The position numbers and the translations under genes are program-made. The notes under the pieces are model-generated. The model had not been told where the DNA came from, ran no database searches, and saw only the letters and a program-made list of their open reading frames with translations. DNA of 64,000 bases from Pigmentiphaga litoralis (GTDB lineage: Bacteria > Pseudomonadota > Gammaproteobacteria > Burkholderiales > Burkholderiaceae_B). This document shows, piece by piece, positions 1 to 7,116 of the stretch (its first letter is position 1; every line of letters begins with the position of its first letter). The stretch is taken from positions 1,426,001 to 1,490,000 of the forward strand of contig NZ_JACCBP010000001.1 in NCBI RefSeq assembly GCF_013408655.1, in the 5' to 3' direction.

Positions 1-1234
1 GAAACAGTTCCTGCAAGTCATTCAGGAAACGGGCGCCGAGCGGCGTGGCCTTGATACGTGTCGGGTCGGGATCGAGCAGTCCCTTGCGCACGGCCTCTGC
101 GAGGGGACGGCTGATCACCTGCAGGCCGAGCCCGGTCCGCTCGGTAAAGCTGGCGGTCGGCACGCCGTCCGACAGCCGCAATGCGTTCAGCATGAATTCG
201 AACGGCAGGTCGGCCGGCGGCACCACGCGTGACTCGGCAAGGTGCGTCGCGCCCTCTGTCGGCGCAAGCAGCTGCGCCATCCAGGTGTCCGGGCTGCGCA
301 CGCGCGCTTCACGCAGGATGCGATCGTGGAAGGACAGCTTGCCGTGCGCCCCCGGACCGATGCCCAGGTAGTCGCCAAATTCCCAGTAGTTCTGGTTGTG
401 GAAGCAACGCGCGCCCGGTTTGGCGTAGGCCGACACCTCGTAGTGCTCGAAGCCCGCCGCCGTCATGCGCTCTTCGATCACGTCCTGCATCTCGAACGCC
501 ACATCGTCATCCGGCAGGATGGGCGGGTATTTGGCAAAGACCGTGTTCGGTTCCATCGTCAGGTGGTAGACCGACAGATGCGTGGTCCCGAACGACAAGG
601 CGGTCTCCAGATCCTGGCGACAGGCGTCCGCCGTCTGGCCGGGCAACGCAAACATCAGGTCCAGATTGACGCGGGGAATGAAGCGCTGCGCGATCTCGAT
701 GGCCGCGCGGGCTTCGTTGCCGTCGTGGATGCGTCCCAGCGCCTTCAGGCTGGCATCGTCAAAACTCTGGATACCCAGCGAGATGCGGTTGACGCCGCTG
801 GCCGCATAGGCCTGGAAACGCCCGGCTTCGACCGTGCCCGGGTTAGCTTCCAGGGTGATCTCGGCATCGGGCAGCAAGGGCAGGCGCGAGCGGATCATGG
901 CGAGCATGGCGTCGACCGTTTCGGCCGACAGCATGCTGGGGGTGCCACCGCCGATGAAGATCGACACCACCTTCCGGCCCCACACCAGCGGCAGGCTTTG
1001 ATCCAGGTCGGCGGCCAGCGCTTCCAGATAGCGCGCTTCGGGCAGCGTGTCAGGCGCGGCGTGGGAATTGAAGTCGCAATACGGGCATTTGCGTACGCAC
1101 CACGGCACGTGCACGTACAGCGCCAGCGGCGGCAGGCTGGTCAGGATGGTCTGGCCAGGAACCGCGAAAGGCATGGCCAGCTTCGGCTTGGGCGCGGCCT
1201 GGTGGGCGACGCGAATCGGGATCGAGATGGGCAT
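1..1234 (-). CDS. hemW: HemW, radical-SAM heme chaperone (3' end cut by window edge)
   Basis: Reading leftward from ATG at 1234, 411 codons are visible and the frame is still open at base 1, so only the last residue or residues are missing. The radical-SAM motif C46-x3-C50-x2-C53 is followed by D-F, not the extra cysteine of true HemN; this points to HemW, the heme-transfer protein formerly called HemN-like coproporphyrinogen oxidase. A GGGTPS SAM-binding motif sits at 95-100. HemW proteins bind a 4Fe-4S cluster, SAM and heme in the cytoplasm and are thought to pass heme to respiratory enzymes. It starts two bases after the rdgB stop, and the order rph-rdgB-hemW, all leftward, is a familiar Burkholderiales arrangement. 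Family assignment is very secure; the heme-chaperone role is from family knowledge. Confidence 0.95.
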   Translation of the reverse strand, partial: MPISIPIRVAHQAAPKPKLAMPFAVPGQTILTSLPPLALYVHVPWCVRKCPYCDFNSHAAPDTLPEARYLEALAADLDQSLPLVWGRKVVSIFIGGGTPSMLSAETVDAMLAMIRSRLPLLPDAEITLEANPGTVEAGRFQAYAASGVNRISLGIQSFDDASLKALGRIHDGNEARAAIEIAQRFIPRVNLDLMFALPGQTADACRQDLETALSFGTTHLSVYHLTMEPNTVFAKYPPILPDDDVAFEMQDVIEERMTAAGFEHYEVSAYAKPGARCFHNQNYWEFGDYLGIGPGAHGKLSFHDRILREARVRSPDTWMAQLLAPTEGATHLAESRVVPPADLPFEFMLNALRLSDGVPTASFTERTGLGLQVISRPLAEAVRKGLLDPDPTRIKATPLGARFLNDLQELF

Positions 1235-1236
1235 GG

Positions 1237-1836
1237 TCAGAAGGCGTCGAGCTTGTCCATCAGCACCGCCAGGGCCTGTGCGCGGTGGCTGACGCGGTTC
1301 TTTTCTTCGGACGTCAGTTCGGCGGCGGTCTTGCCGAGCTTGGGCAGCAGGAAGTGCGCGTCGTAGCCAAAGCCCCCTTCCCCACGTGGTTCAGCCACGA
1401 TTTCGCCCCACCACAGGCCTTCGCCGATCAGCGGTTGCGGATCGTCGGCGCTGCGCACCAGGACCAGCGCGGCGTAGTAGTAGGCACGGCGGTCGGTCGC
1501 GTCTTTCAGGCGGTCGACGAGCAGTGCGTTGTTGGCAGCGTCGGACTTTTCGCCGCCATTGGCCATGGCGGCGAAGCGCGCCGAATACACGCCGGGCGCG
1601 CCACCCAGCGCGACCACACAGACGCCCGAGTCATCGGCCAACGCCGGCAGGCCGGTAATGCGGCTGGCGTGCCGCGCCTTGGCCAGCGCGTTTTCGATGA
1701 AGGTCACGTGCGGCTCTTCGGCCTCGGGCACGCCCAGGCTGCCCTGGTTGACCACGTCAAAGCCCTTCTGCGACAGCAGCCGGGAAAATTCACGGAGCTT
1801 GCCGGCGTTGTTGGAGGCGAGAACCAGTTTTGTCAT
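1237..1836 (-). CDS. rdgB: RdgB/HAM1 non-canonical purine NTP pyrophosphatase
   Basis: A 199-residue protein that hydrolyses dITP, XTP and ITP to monophosphates, cleaning deaminated purines from the nucleotide pool. The N-terminal SNNAGKLREF motif (residues 8-17), the catalytic LADDSG segment (around 66-71), and the GEGGFGYD motif in the C-terminal half are all present, and the length is normal for the family. The start at 1836 was chosen because the family begins with M-x-K-L/I-V-L-A-S-x-N; the longer open frame upstream overlaps rph and is not real. It lies between rph (5 bases upstream) and hemW (2 bases downstream), so the three genes are very likely one transcript. Confidence 0.96.
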   Translation of the reverse strand: MTKLVLASNNAGKLREFSRLLSQKGFDVVNQGSLGVPEAEEPHVTFIENALAKARHASRITGLPALADDSGVCVVALGGAPGVYSARFAAMANGGEKSDAANNALLVDRLKDATDRRAYYYAALVLVRSADDPQPLIGEGLWWGEIVAEPRGEGGFGYDAHFLLPKLGKTAAELTSEEKNRVSHRAQALAVLMDKLDAF

Positions 1837-1841
1837 GGGTG

Positions 1842-2600
1842 TCACGCCGCCGGCTTGGCTGCGGCCAGGGCCTGGCGCTGCAGGGTCACGATCTCGGCAA
1901 TGCCGGCCTGCGCCAGGTCCAGCAACGCGTTCATGTCGCTGCGCGTGAACGGCGCGCCTTCGGCCGTGCCCTGCACTTCCACGAAATCGCCGCTGCCGGT
2001 CATGACGACATTCATGTCCGTCTCGCACTGTGAATCTTCGTCGTAATCCAGGTCCAGCACCGGTTCGCCCTTGTACATGCCCACCGACACGGCGGCCACA
2101 TGATCGATGATCGGCGACTCGGTCAGCAGGCCCTGCGCGATCAGTACATTGACGGCGTCCTGCGCGGCCACGAAGGAACCGGTGATGCTCGCGCAACGCG
2201 TGCCGCCATCGGCCTGGATCACGTCGCAGTCCAGATGCAGGGTGCGCTCTCCCAGCTTTTTCATGTCGAAGACGGCGCGCACGCTGCGGCCGATCAAGCG
2301 CTGGATTTCCTGCGTGCGGCCCGTCTGCTTGCCCTTGGCGGCTTCACGCGAACCGCGGGTGTGCGTGGCGCGCGGCAGCATGCCGTATTCGGCGGTGACC
2401 CAGCCTTCGCCCTTGCCCTTCAAAAAAGGCGGCACCTTTTCTTCGATGCTGGCCGTGCAGATCACCTGCGTATTGCCGAACGTGACGAGCACCGAGCCTT
2501 CTGCATATCGGGTGAAGCCACGACGAATTTCCACGGCGCGCAGGGCGTTCGCGGCGCGTTCGGAAGGACGGCTCCAGGTCAGGATCGGCAGGTCGGTCAT
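1842..2600 (-). CDS. rph: RNase PH (tRNA 3'-end phosphorolytic exonuclease)
   Basis: A 252-residue phosphate-dependent 3'-5' exoribonuclease that trims tRNA precursors. Family hallmarks seen are the [11 protein letters not shown] start, the [14 protein letters not shown] segment around residues 67-80, the [19 protein letters not shown] stretch, the [12 protein letters not shown] motif, and DLDYDEDS in the C-terminal third. The length is slightly above the E. coli enzyme. The start at 2600 gives the conserved N-terminus; GGAG lies about 9-12 bases upstream on the coding strand. It heads the leftward rph-rdgB-hemW group. Upstream, 319 bases separate it from the divergent yicC gene; that spacer carries a 13-bp repeat tract. 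Confidence 0.96.
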   Translation of the reverse strand: MTDLPILTWSRPSERAANALRAVEIRRGFTRYAEGSVLVTFGNTQVICTASIEEKVPPFLKGKGEGWVTAEYGMLPRATHTRGSREAAKGKQTGRTQEIQRLIGRSVRAVFDMKKLGERTLHLDCDVIQADGGTRCASITGSFVAAQDAVNVLIAQGLLTESPIIDHVAAVSVGMYKGEPVLDLDYDEDSQCETDMNVVMTGSGDFVEVQGTAEGAPFTRSDMNALLDLAQAGIAEIVTLQRQALAAAKPAA

Positions 2601-2919
2601 GGGGGAAAACTCCAGATAGGCAAAGGCGGCGGACGCGATGCGTCGGCAATCCGCCATTGTACGGGGCGCAGGCAGGCGGGTGGCAGGGCGGGCGGGCGTG
2701 ACGGCGTGCAAGCGGCTCGGTGCGGGTCGGGATGCCGGTTCCGTCTGTCGGCTCTGGAGCGCCGGCCTGGCGTGCCGGCCTGGGGTGCCGGCTTCGGGTG
2801 CCGGCTCGGTGTGCCGGCTTGGCGGTGTCCGCCGTATCATGGCAGCTGGCCCCGACCACCCAGCTGCCGCATGGCCGGCACCGCTAGTCGGCCATGACTC
2901 TCTTTCAAGGCAGACGTTG
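2601..2919. other. rph-yicC divergent intergenic region
   Basis: A 319-base spacer between divergently transcribed rph and yicC. It should hold both promoters, but I see no convincing -35/-10 pair. Its obvious feature is a tract of GC-rich 13-bp tandem repeats (2759-2823), with more degenerate relatives further left (for example 2731-2743). Open frames crossing it are extensions of neighbouring frames and not supported as genes. Confidence 0.6.
2759..2823. repeat. Five tandem 13-bp repeats, GTGCCGGCyyngg-like
   Basis: Five head-to-tail 13-bp units begin at 2759, 2772, 2785, 2798 and 2811. Each starts G(T/C)GCCGGC and varies in the last five bases. Spacing is exact. The tract lies in the spacer between divergent rph and yicC, so copy-number change would alter promoter spacing and not a protein. 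Confidence 0.8.
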
Positions 2920-3837
2920 ATGATCCGCAGCATGACCGCATTTGGCGCCGCGCGCGCCGACACCGAGCAGGGTTCCCTGTCGCTGGAACTTCGTGGCGTC
3001 AACAGCCGCTTTCTGGACCTGCATTTCCGTATGCCCGACGAACTGCGGCACATCGAAGCGCCGCTGCGCGACCTGCTGACGCGGTCCATTGCCCGCGGCA
3101 AGATCGAAGTGCGCGCCGGCATCCAGCGCCGCGTCCGCAACGATCCCGACGCGCTCAACATGGCCGCGCTCGAACAGGCCGCCGCCCTCTTCCGCAAGGT
3201 CCAGGCCGTCGTCCCCGACGCCGCGCCACCCCGCCTGTCGGAACTGCTGGCCTGGCCCGGTGTGCAAGGCACCGAAGAATCCGAAGACACCTGGCGCGAC
3301 GCCGCCATGACCGCCGCGCGCGAGGCCCTCGCCCAGCTGCACGCCGCCCGAGAACGTGAAGGCGAGCGCCTGGCCGGCATGATCCTCGACCGCGCCTTGC
3401 AGGTCGAAGACATCGTCAAACAGGTCGACGTGCGCATGCCGCAGCTCGTTGCCGACTACCGCGACAAACTCGCCCGCAAGCTGCGCGACAGCGTCGAGAC
3501 CGCCTTCCCCGCGGGCTTCCAGGCCATCACCGGCGCAGAGCTGTCCGAACGGCTGGCGCACGAAGCCACGTTGTTCGGATTGCGCATCGACGTGGCCGAG
3601 GAACTGTCGCGGCTGCACTCGCACCTGGCCGAACTGCGTCAGCTGGTCGGTGGCAAAGCGGGTGGCAAGGCCGATAAAGGCAGCGCGGGGAAACGGCTGG
3701 ATTTCCTGTTCCAGGAAATGAATCGGGAAGCGAATACGCTAGGGTCGAAGGCCGGTGGCCTGGAAGTGACGCGTGCCGCCATGGACCTGAAGCTGCTGAT
3801 CGAGCAGATGCGGGAGCAGGCGCAGAATATCGAGTGA
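2920..3837 (+). CDS. yicC: YicC/YloC family endoribonuclease
   Basis: A 305-residue protein of the YicC/YloC family, which has been characterised as a cytoplasmic endoribonuclease. The N-terminal MIRSMTAFG motif and [12 protein letters not shown] segment (about 24-35), and the C-terminal [21 protein letters not shown] and REQAQNIE motifs, are diagnostic; the length fits. The start at 2920 gives the conserved MI-x-SMT-x-FG N-terminus, so the 94 codons of open frame upstream are discarded. It faces away from rph, a common arrangement in Burkholderiales, where gmk often follows; here the next gene is instead a toxin-antitoxin pair, suggesting an insertion next to a housekeeping block. Confidence 0.94.
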   Translation: MIRSMTAFGAARADTEQGSLSLELRGVNSRFLDLHFRMPDELRHIEAPLRDLLTRSIARGKIEVRAGIQRRVRNDPDALNMAALEQAAALFRKVQAVVPDAAPPRLSELLAWPGVQGTEESEDTWRDAAMTAAREALAQLHAAREREGERLAGMILDRALQVEDIVKQVDVRMPQLVADYRDKLARKLRDSVETAFPAGFQAITGAELSERLAHEATLFGLRIDVAEELSRLHSHLAELRQLVGGKAGGKADKGSAGKRLDFLFQEMNREANTLGSKAGGLEVTRAAMDLKLLIEQMREQAQNIE

Positions 3838-3906
3838 GGGCTTGGAGTAACGATGCGCAGTGACGGTTGACGAAGGTGACGCCACGGCGATGTCGCGCAA
3901 CAAGAC

Positions 3907-3935
3907 TTGCCGCAACCACCCGCAGCTCGTAAAAT
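3907..3935 (+). promoter_or_regulatory. Sigma-70 promoter of the phd-vapC pair
   Basis: TTGCCG at 3907-3912 and TAAAAT at 3930-3935 are separated by 17 bases, a near-consensus sigma-70 promoter. The -10 box touches the left arm of the inverted repeat at 3934-3956, so a protein bound there would block transcription. Confidence 0.6.
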
Positions 3936-3956
3936 TCTGACTAGTCTAGTCAGAAT
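3934..3956. promoter_or_regulatory. Perfect 23-bp inverted-repeat operator of the toxin-antitoxin pair
   Basis: ATTCTGACTAG at 3934-3944 is followed by one central base and its exact reverse complement CTAGTCAGAAT at 3946-3956. It overlaps the -10 box and lies 13 bases before the antitoxin start. Phd/YefM antitoxins typically bind such palindromes to repress their own operon; binding here is inferred from position and symmetry. Confidence 0.75.
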
Positions 3957-3969
3957 CGTGGAGATTCGT

Positions 3970-4221
3970 ATGCAAGCCTGGCAAATGCAAGAGGCGAAAT
4001 CCCGGCTATCCGAAGTCGTCAAGGCTGCGGGTAGTCAGGGTCCGCAAGAAATTACGGTGCACGGACGGTCGGTTGCGGTGGTTTTGTCACGCTCGGATTT
4101 CGACAAGTTGTCCGGTACTGGAGAGTCCCTAGTCTCCTTCATGCGCAGATCTCCGCTTGCTGGTGATGACGAACTCGAGCTGGATCGCGATACCAGCCTG
4201 ACCCGCGAGGACGGGCTGTGA
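3970..4221 (+). CDS. Phd/YefM family antitoxin
   Basis: An 83-residue antitoxin. The N-terminus M-x-A-W-x-M-Q-E-A-K-S-R-L-S-E-V, the GPQEITVHGRSVAVVLS segment (about 25-41) and a C-terminal acidic tail are the classic Phd/YefM layout: an N-terminal DNA-binding and dimerisation domain, then a flexible tail that wraps the toxin. The ATG at 3970 was chosen over an in-frame ATG at 3907 because the family starts at this point and GGAG stands at 3960-3963; the upstream ATG lies inside the promoter. It overlaps the toxin gene by four bases, implying translational coupling, and is probably autorepressed through the 23-bp palindrome just upstream. Confidence 0.9.
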   Translation: MQAWQMQEAKSRLSEVVKAAGSQGPQEITVHGRSVAVVLSRSDFDKLSGTGESLVSFMRRSPLAGDDELELDRDTSLTREDGL

Positions 4222-4631
4222 GTTACCTCGTCGATACGAACGTCCTGTCGGAATTGCGTCGCAAACAACCCGACATCAACGTGATCGGCTGGATCGAGAA
4301 GCGCCCGCCTACGACGCTTTTCCTGTCCGCACTGACGCTGGGGGAGTTGCGAAAAGGCATCGAATTGATGCCTGACGGAGACCGTAAACGCAGTTACCTG
4401 GACTGGCTTGAAGTTGACCTTCCGCGGTTTTTCAGCAGCCGCGTGCTGGCTGTTGACGCAGAGGTAGCAGACGTTTGGGGACGGCTGACTGCCAAGGCCG
4501 GCCGCGCCGTTCCCGCGATTGACAGCCTGCTGGCGGCGACCGCCCTTGCACATGGGTTGGCGATGGTGACGCGCAATGAGCGCGATTTCCAGTATGCCGG
4601 GTTGGACGTTATCAACCCTTGGCACCCGTAA
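4218..4631 (+). CDS. vapC: VapC/FitB-like PIN-domain toxin ribonuclease
   Basis: A 137-residue PIN-domain protein. The acidic active-site residues are visible: DTN near the N-terminus (about 6-8), the ELRKG glutamate around 43, the IDSLLAATA aspartate near 101, and TRNERDF near 118-124. VapC-type toxins are Mg-dependent endoribonucleases, usually cutting tRNA or rRNA, held inactive by the antitoxin. The start is GTG at 4218, overlapping the antitoxin stop as GTGA; this gives the family-standard M-x-Y-L-V-D-T-N beginning. The pairing of a Phd-type antitoxin with a VapC toxin is common. All key residues are intact, so the toxin is probably active. Confidence 0.9.
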   Translation: MSYLVDTNVLSELRRKQPDINVIGWIEKRPPTTLFLSALTLGELRKGIELMPDGDRKRSYLDWLEVDLPRFFSSRVLAVDAEVADVWGRLTAKAGRAVPAIDSLLAATALAHGLAMVTRNERDFQYAGLDVINPWHP

Positions 4632-4640
4632 ACGAGTCCA

Positions 4641-4663
4641 ATCGCCGCACGTTTTGCGGCGAT
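4641..4663. terminator. Hairpin after vapC
   Basis: ATCGCCGCA (4641-4649) pairs perfectly with TGCGGCGAT (4655-4663) around a five-base loop, nine bases after the vapC stop. The stem is strong, but no run of T follows on either side, so it is at best an imperfect intrinsic terminator or an mRNA 3'-end stabiliser. Confidence 0.4.
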
Positions 4664-4670
4664 CATTGCT

Positions 4671-4717
4671 CATGCGGTGAATATCGGCTTTAATCACCGC
4701 ATGGAACGCGGTGAATA
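4671..4717. promoter_or_regulatory. Inverted repeat plus third half-site at the fic start
   Basis: CATGCGGTGA at 4671-4680 is matched by its exact reverse complement TCACCGCATG at 4694-4703, with 13 bases between. The right arm contains the proposed ATG of the Fic gene (4701). A third copy of the half-site, GCGGTGAATA at 4708-4717, repeats 4674-4683 exactly, 34 bases downstream. This looks like an operator for autoregulation, perhaps by the C-terminal helix-turn-helix-like domain of the Fic protein itself. Confidence 0.6.
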
Positions 4718-5819
4718 CCTCTATCTCTGGCAAGCCCCCGACTGGCCGCACTGGCGGTATCGGCTGTCCGAACTTGCGCAGCCGCTTGCCGAAGTCAGCC
4801 GGGCCCAGGGGGTGTTGCTGGGCCGGCTGGCGGATGCCGGCATCGCGCTGCGCGACGAAGCCAGCCTGGCTGCCCTGACGGATGACGTCGTCAAGACCAG
4901 CGAAATCGAAGGCGAAGTCCTGAGCGTGGCGTCCGTCCGTTCGTCCATCGCCCGGCGGCTGGGCCTGGATATCGGCGCGGTGGCGCCCGTGGACCGGCAT
5001 GTCGAAGGCATCGTCGAAATGGTGCTGGATGCGACGTCGTCCAATGCAGCAACGCTGACTGCCGACCGACTGTCCGGCTGGCATGCCGCCCTGTTCCCGA
5101 CCGGATATTCCGGCATGTCTCCCATCGCCGTCGGCCGCTGGCGCGACGATGCAACCGGGCCGATGCAGGTCGTCTCCGGTCCGGTCACCCGCAGTGTGGT
5201 GCACTTTCAAGCGCCGCCCGCAGACGCCCTGCCAGCAGAAGTGTCCCGGTTTCTGGCCTGGGCCAACGACACGACCGGCGAACCGGCGTTGCTCAAGGCA
5301 GGTCTGGCGCATCTGTGGTTCGTGACACTGCACCCCTTCGATGACGGCAACGGCCGCATCGCGCGCGCGGTGGGCGACCTGTTCCTGGCGCGGGCCGATG
5401 GGTCGGATCAGCGCTTCTACAGCCTGTCGGCGCAGATCCAGCGGGAACGCAAGGCCTACTACGACATTCTTGAGCGCACGCAAAAAGGCACGCTGGACGT
5501 CACGGAGTGGCTGGCCTGGTTCCTGGGCGCCCTGGGCCGCGCGATAGACAGCGCACAAGCGACGCTCGACAGCGTGCTCGCCAAGTCCCGCTTCTGGCAA
5601 CGCTGGGCGGGCACGCCCCTGAATGCGCGCCAGGTCAAGCTGGTGAACCGGCTGCTCGATGGCTTTGACGGCAAGCTCACCAGCAGCAAGTGGGCGGCGG
5701 TCGGCAAGACCTCCACGGATACTGCGCTGCGTGACATCAGCCAGCTGCTGGCCCTGGGCGTGCTGAAGAAATCCGAAGGCGGCGGGCGCAGCACGGCGTA
5801 CGAGCTTGCGGACGAATGA
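4701..5819 (+). CDS. Fic-domain protein with N-terminal inhibitory helix and C-terminal winged-helix-like domain
   Basis: A 372-residue Fic protein. Residues 1-45 resemble the DUF4172 N-terminal domain. T66-SEI-E70-G71 fits the inhibitory [S/T]xxxE[G/N] helix of class II Fic proteins, with E70 as the blocking glutamate. The active-site motif HPFDDGNGRIAR is intact at 211-222, with H211 as catalytic base. Residues from about 305 to the end look like a winged helix-turn-helix. Fic enzymes transfer AMP (or other groups) from nucleotides to protein hydroxyls; the target is unknown. The start could be GTG at 4677 instead of ATG at 4701; I prefer 4701, though no clear ribosome site precedes either. 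The operator-like repeats at the start suggest it controls its own expression. It follows the VapC pair in the same orientation, forming a small accessory island. Confidence 0.88.
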   Translation: MERGEYLYLWQAPDWPHWRYRLSELAQPLAEVSRAQGVLLGRLADAGIALRDEASLAALTDDVVKTSEIEGEVLSVASVRSSIARRLGLDIGAVAPVDRHVEGIVEMVLDATSSNAATLTADRLSGWHAALFPTGYSGMSPIAVGRWRDDATGPMQVVSGPVTRSVVHFQAPPADALPAEVSRFLAWANDTTGEPALLKAGLAHLWFVTLHPFDDGNGRIARAVGDLFLARADGSDQRFYSLSAQIQRERKAYYDILERTQKGTLDVTEWLAWFLGALGRAIDSAQATLDSVLAKSRFWQRWAGTPLNARQVKLVNRLLDGFDGKLTSSKWAAVGKTSTDTALRDISQLLALGVLKKSEGGGRSTAYELADE

Positions 5820-5880
5820 CGACGTTTCGCGCTATGTTGCGCGTTGACTGCGGGGAAGACCCGCCAAGGAATGTAGCCTC

Positions 5881-7047
5881 ATGCATTACACCCGTGCCCT
5901 CAGCATTGCCGACCTGGCTGACATTGCCCGCGACCGCTTGCCGCCCAGCCTGTATGGCTACGTGAGTGGCGGCAGCGAAGACCAGTCGTCGCTGGTGTCC
6001 AACCGGTTGGCGTACGACCGGTGGCGGTTCGTGACGCATTCGCTGGTGGACGTGTCGCAGCGGTCGCAGGCCGTAGAGATTTTTGGCACGCGTTATGACA
6101 TGCCGCTGGGCATCGCGCCGATGGGCGTGACGGGCCTGTGCGCGTTCGAGGGCGATCTGGCGTTGGCGCGGGCCGCGGCACGGATGAAGGCGCCGTTCGT
6201 GTTGAGCGGCGCGTCGACGGTGCCGCTGGAACGGGTGATGCAGGCGGCGCCGGGTACCTGGTATCAGGCCTATATTCCGGCGCAGCAGGAAGTGATCGCG
6301 CCCCTGCTGGATCGGCTGCGGGCGGCACAGGTTGAGGTGCTGGTGGTGACGGTGGACGTGCCGATCGCGTCGACGCGCGAGAACGAATTGCGCAATGACT
6401 TCCGGCTGCCACTCAAGCTGACGCCGCGGCTCCTGGCGGGCGGCGCGATGCGGCCGCGGTGGCTGCTGCAGACGTTTGCGCAGACGCTGCTGCGCGGCGG
6501 CGTGCCGCGTTTTGAAAACTTCACGGCGACACGTGGGGCACGCATTATCGATGCGCCGACGGTGGACCATCGGGCCGGCCGGGCGTCGATGCGGTGGGAG
6601 ACCATTGCGTGGATTCGCGAGCAATGGGCCGGGAAGCTGGTGATCAAGGGGCTGCTGCGCAGGGACGATGCGCGGCAAGCGGAGGCGTTGGGGTGCGATG
6701 GCGTGATCGTCTCGAATCACGGCGGGCGTCAGTTGGACGGCGCGGTGTCCACGCTGGATGCCCTGCCTGCGATCGTCGCGGCGGCGCCCGGACTGACGGT
6801 GATGCTGGACGGCGGGGTACGACGCGGCACCGACGTGCTGAAGGCAATGGCTTTGGGCGCGGCGTGTGTGTTCGTCGGCCGGCCAGCCATGTATGGGCTG
6901 GCGGCGGGTGGCGAAGACGGCGCCGTGCGCGCGCTGGAATTACTGCGCAAGGAGATCGATGTGGATCTGGCCTTGCTGGGGTGTCCTGACGTGGCGGGGC
7001 TGGGGCCCAAGTATCTGGTGCGTGAGGGCGATCTGCCGGGGATGTAA
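5881..7047 (+). CDS. FMN-dependent alpha-hydroxy-acid dehydrogenase/oxidase (LldD/glycolate oxidase family)
   Basis: A 388-residue TIM-barrel flavoprotein oxidising an L-2-hydroxy acid to the 2-oxo acid. Seen in order: N-terminal YGYVSGGSED (25-34; the common form is Y-x-x-G-A-x-D-E), PMGVTGL, TVD at 157-159, R166 in the R-E-N-E-L-R-N-D-F segment, K256 (VIKG), and the catalytic SNHGGRQLD with H280 and R283, then the phosphate-binding LDGGVRRGTDVLKA. All main active-site residues appear present. The substrate cannot be told from sequence; lactate, mandelate and longer hydroxy acids are all possible. It stands alone, with no respiratory or transport partner next to it. Confidence 0.88.
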   Translation: MHYTRALSIADLADIARDRLPPSLYGYVSGGSEDQSSLVSNRLAYDRWRFVTHSLVDVSQRSQAVEIFGTRYDMPLGIAPMGVTGLCAFEGDLALARAAARMKAPFVLSGASTVPLERVMQAAPGTWYQAYIPAQQEVIAPLLDRLRAAQVEVLVVTVDVPIASTRENELRNDFRLPLKLTPRLLAGGAMRPRWLLQTFAQTLLRGGVPRFENFTATRGARIIDAPTVDHRAGRASMRWETIAWIREQWAGKLVIKGLLRRDDARQAEALGCDGVIVSNHGGRQLDGAVSTLDALPAIVAAAPGLTVMLDGGVRRGTDVLKAMALGAACVFVGRPAMYGLAAGGEDGAVRALELLRKEIDVDLALLGCPDVAGLGPKYLVREGDLPGM

Positions 7048-7116
7048 GGCGGCGGCACACGGCAGGCACCCCCTGTCCGACGCAAGACCCGCCGCTGGCT
7101 GCGCCCGACTTCCCGC

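Noticed and set aside
242..1366. Long plus-strand open frame opposite hemW
   Set aside because: It is antisense to a clear radical-SAM protein with all motifs; high GC content gives long antisense frames throughout this window.
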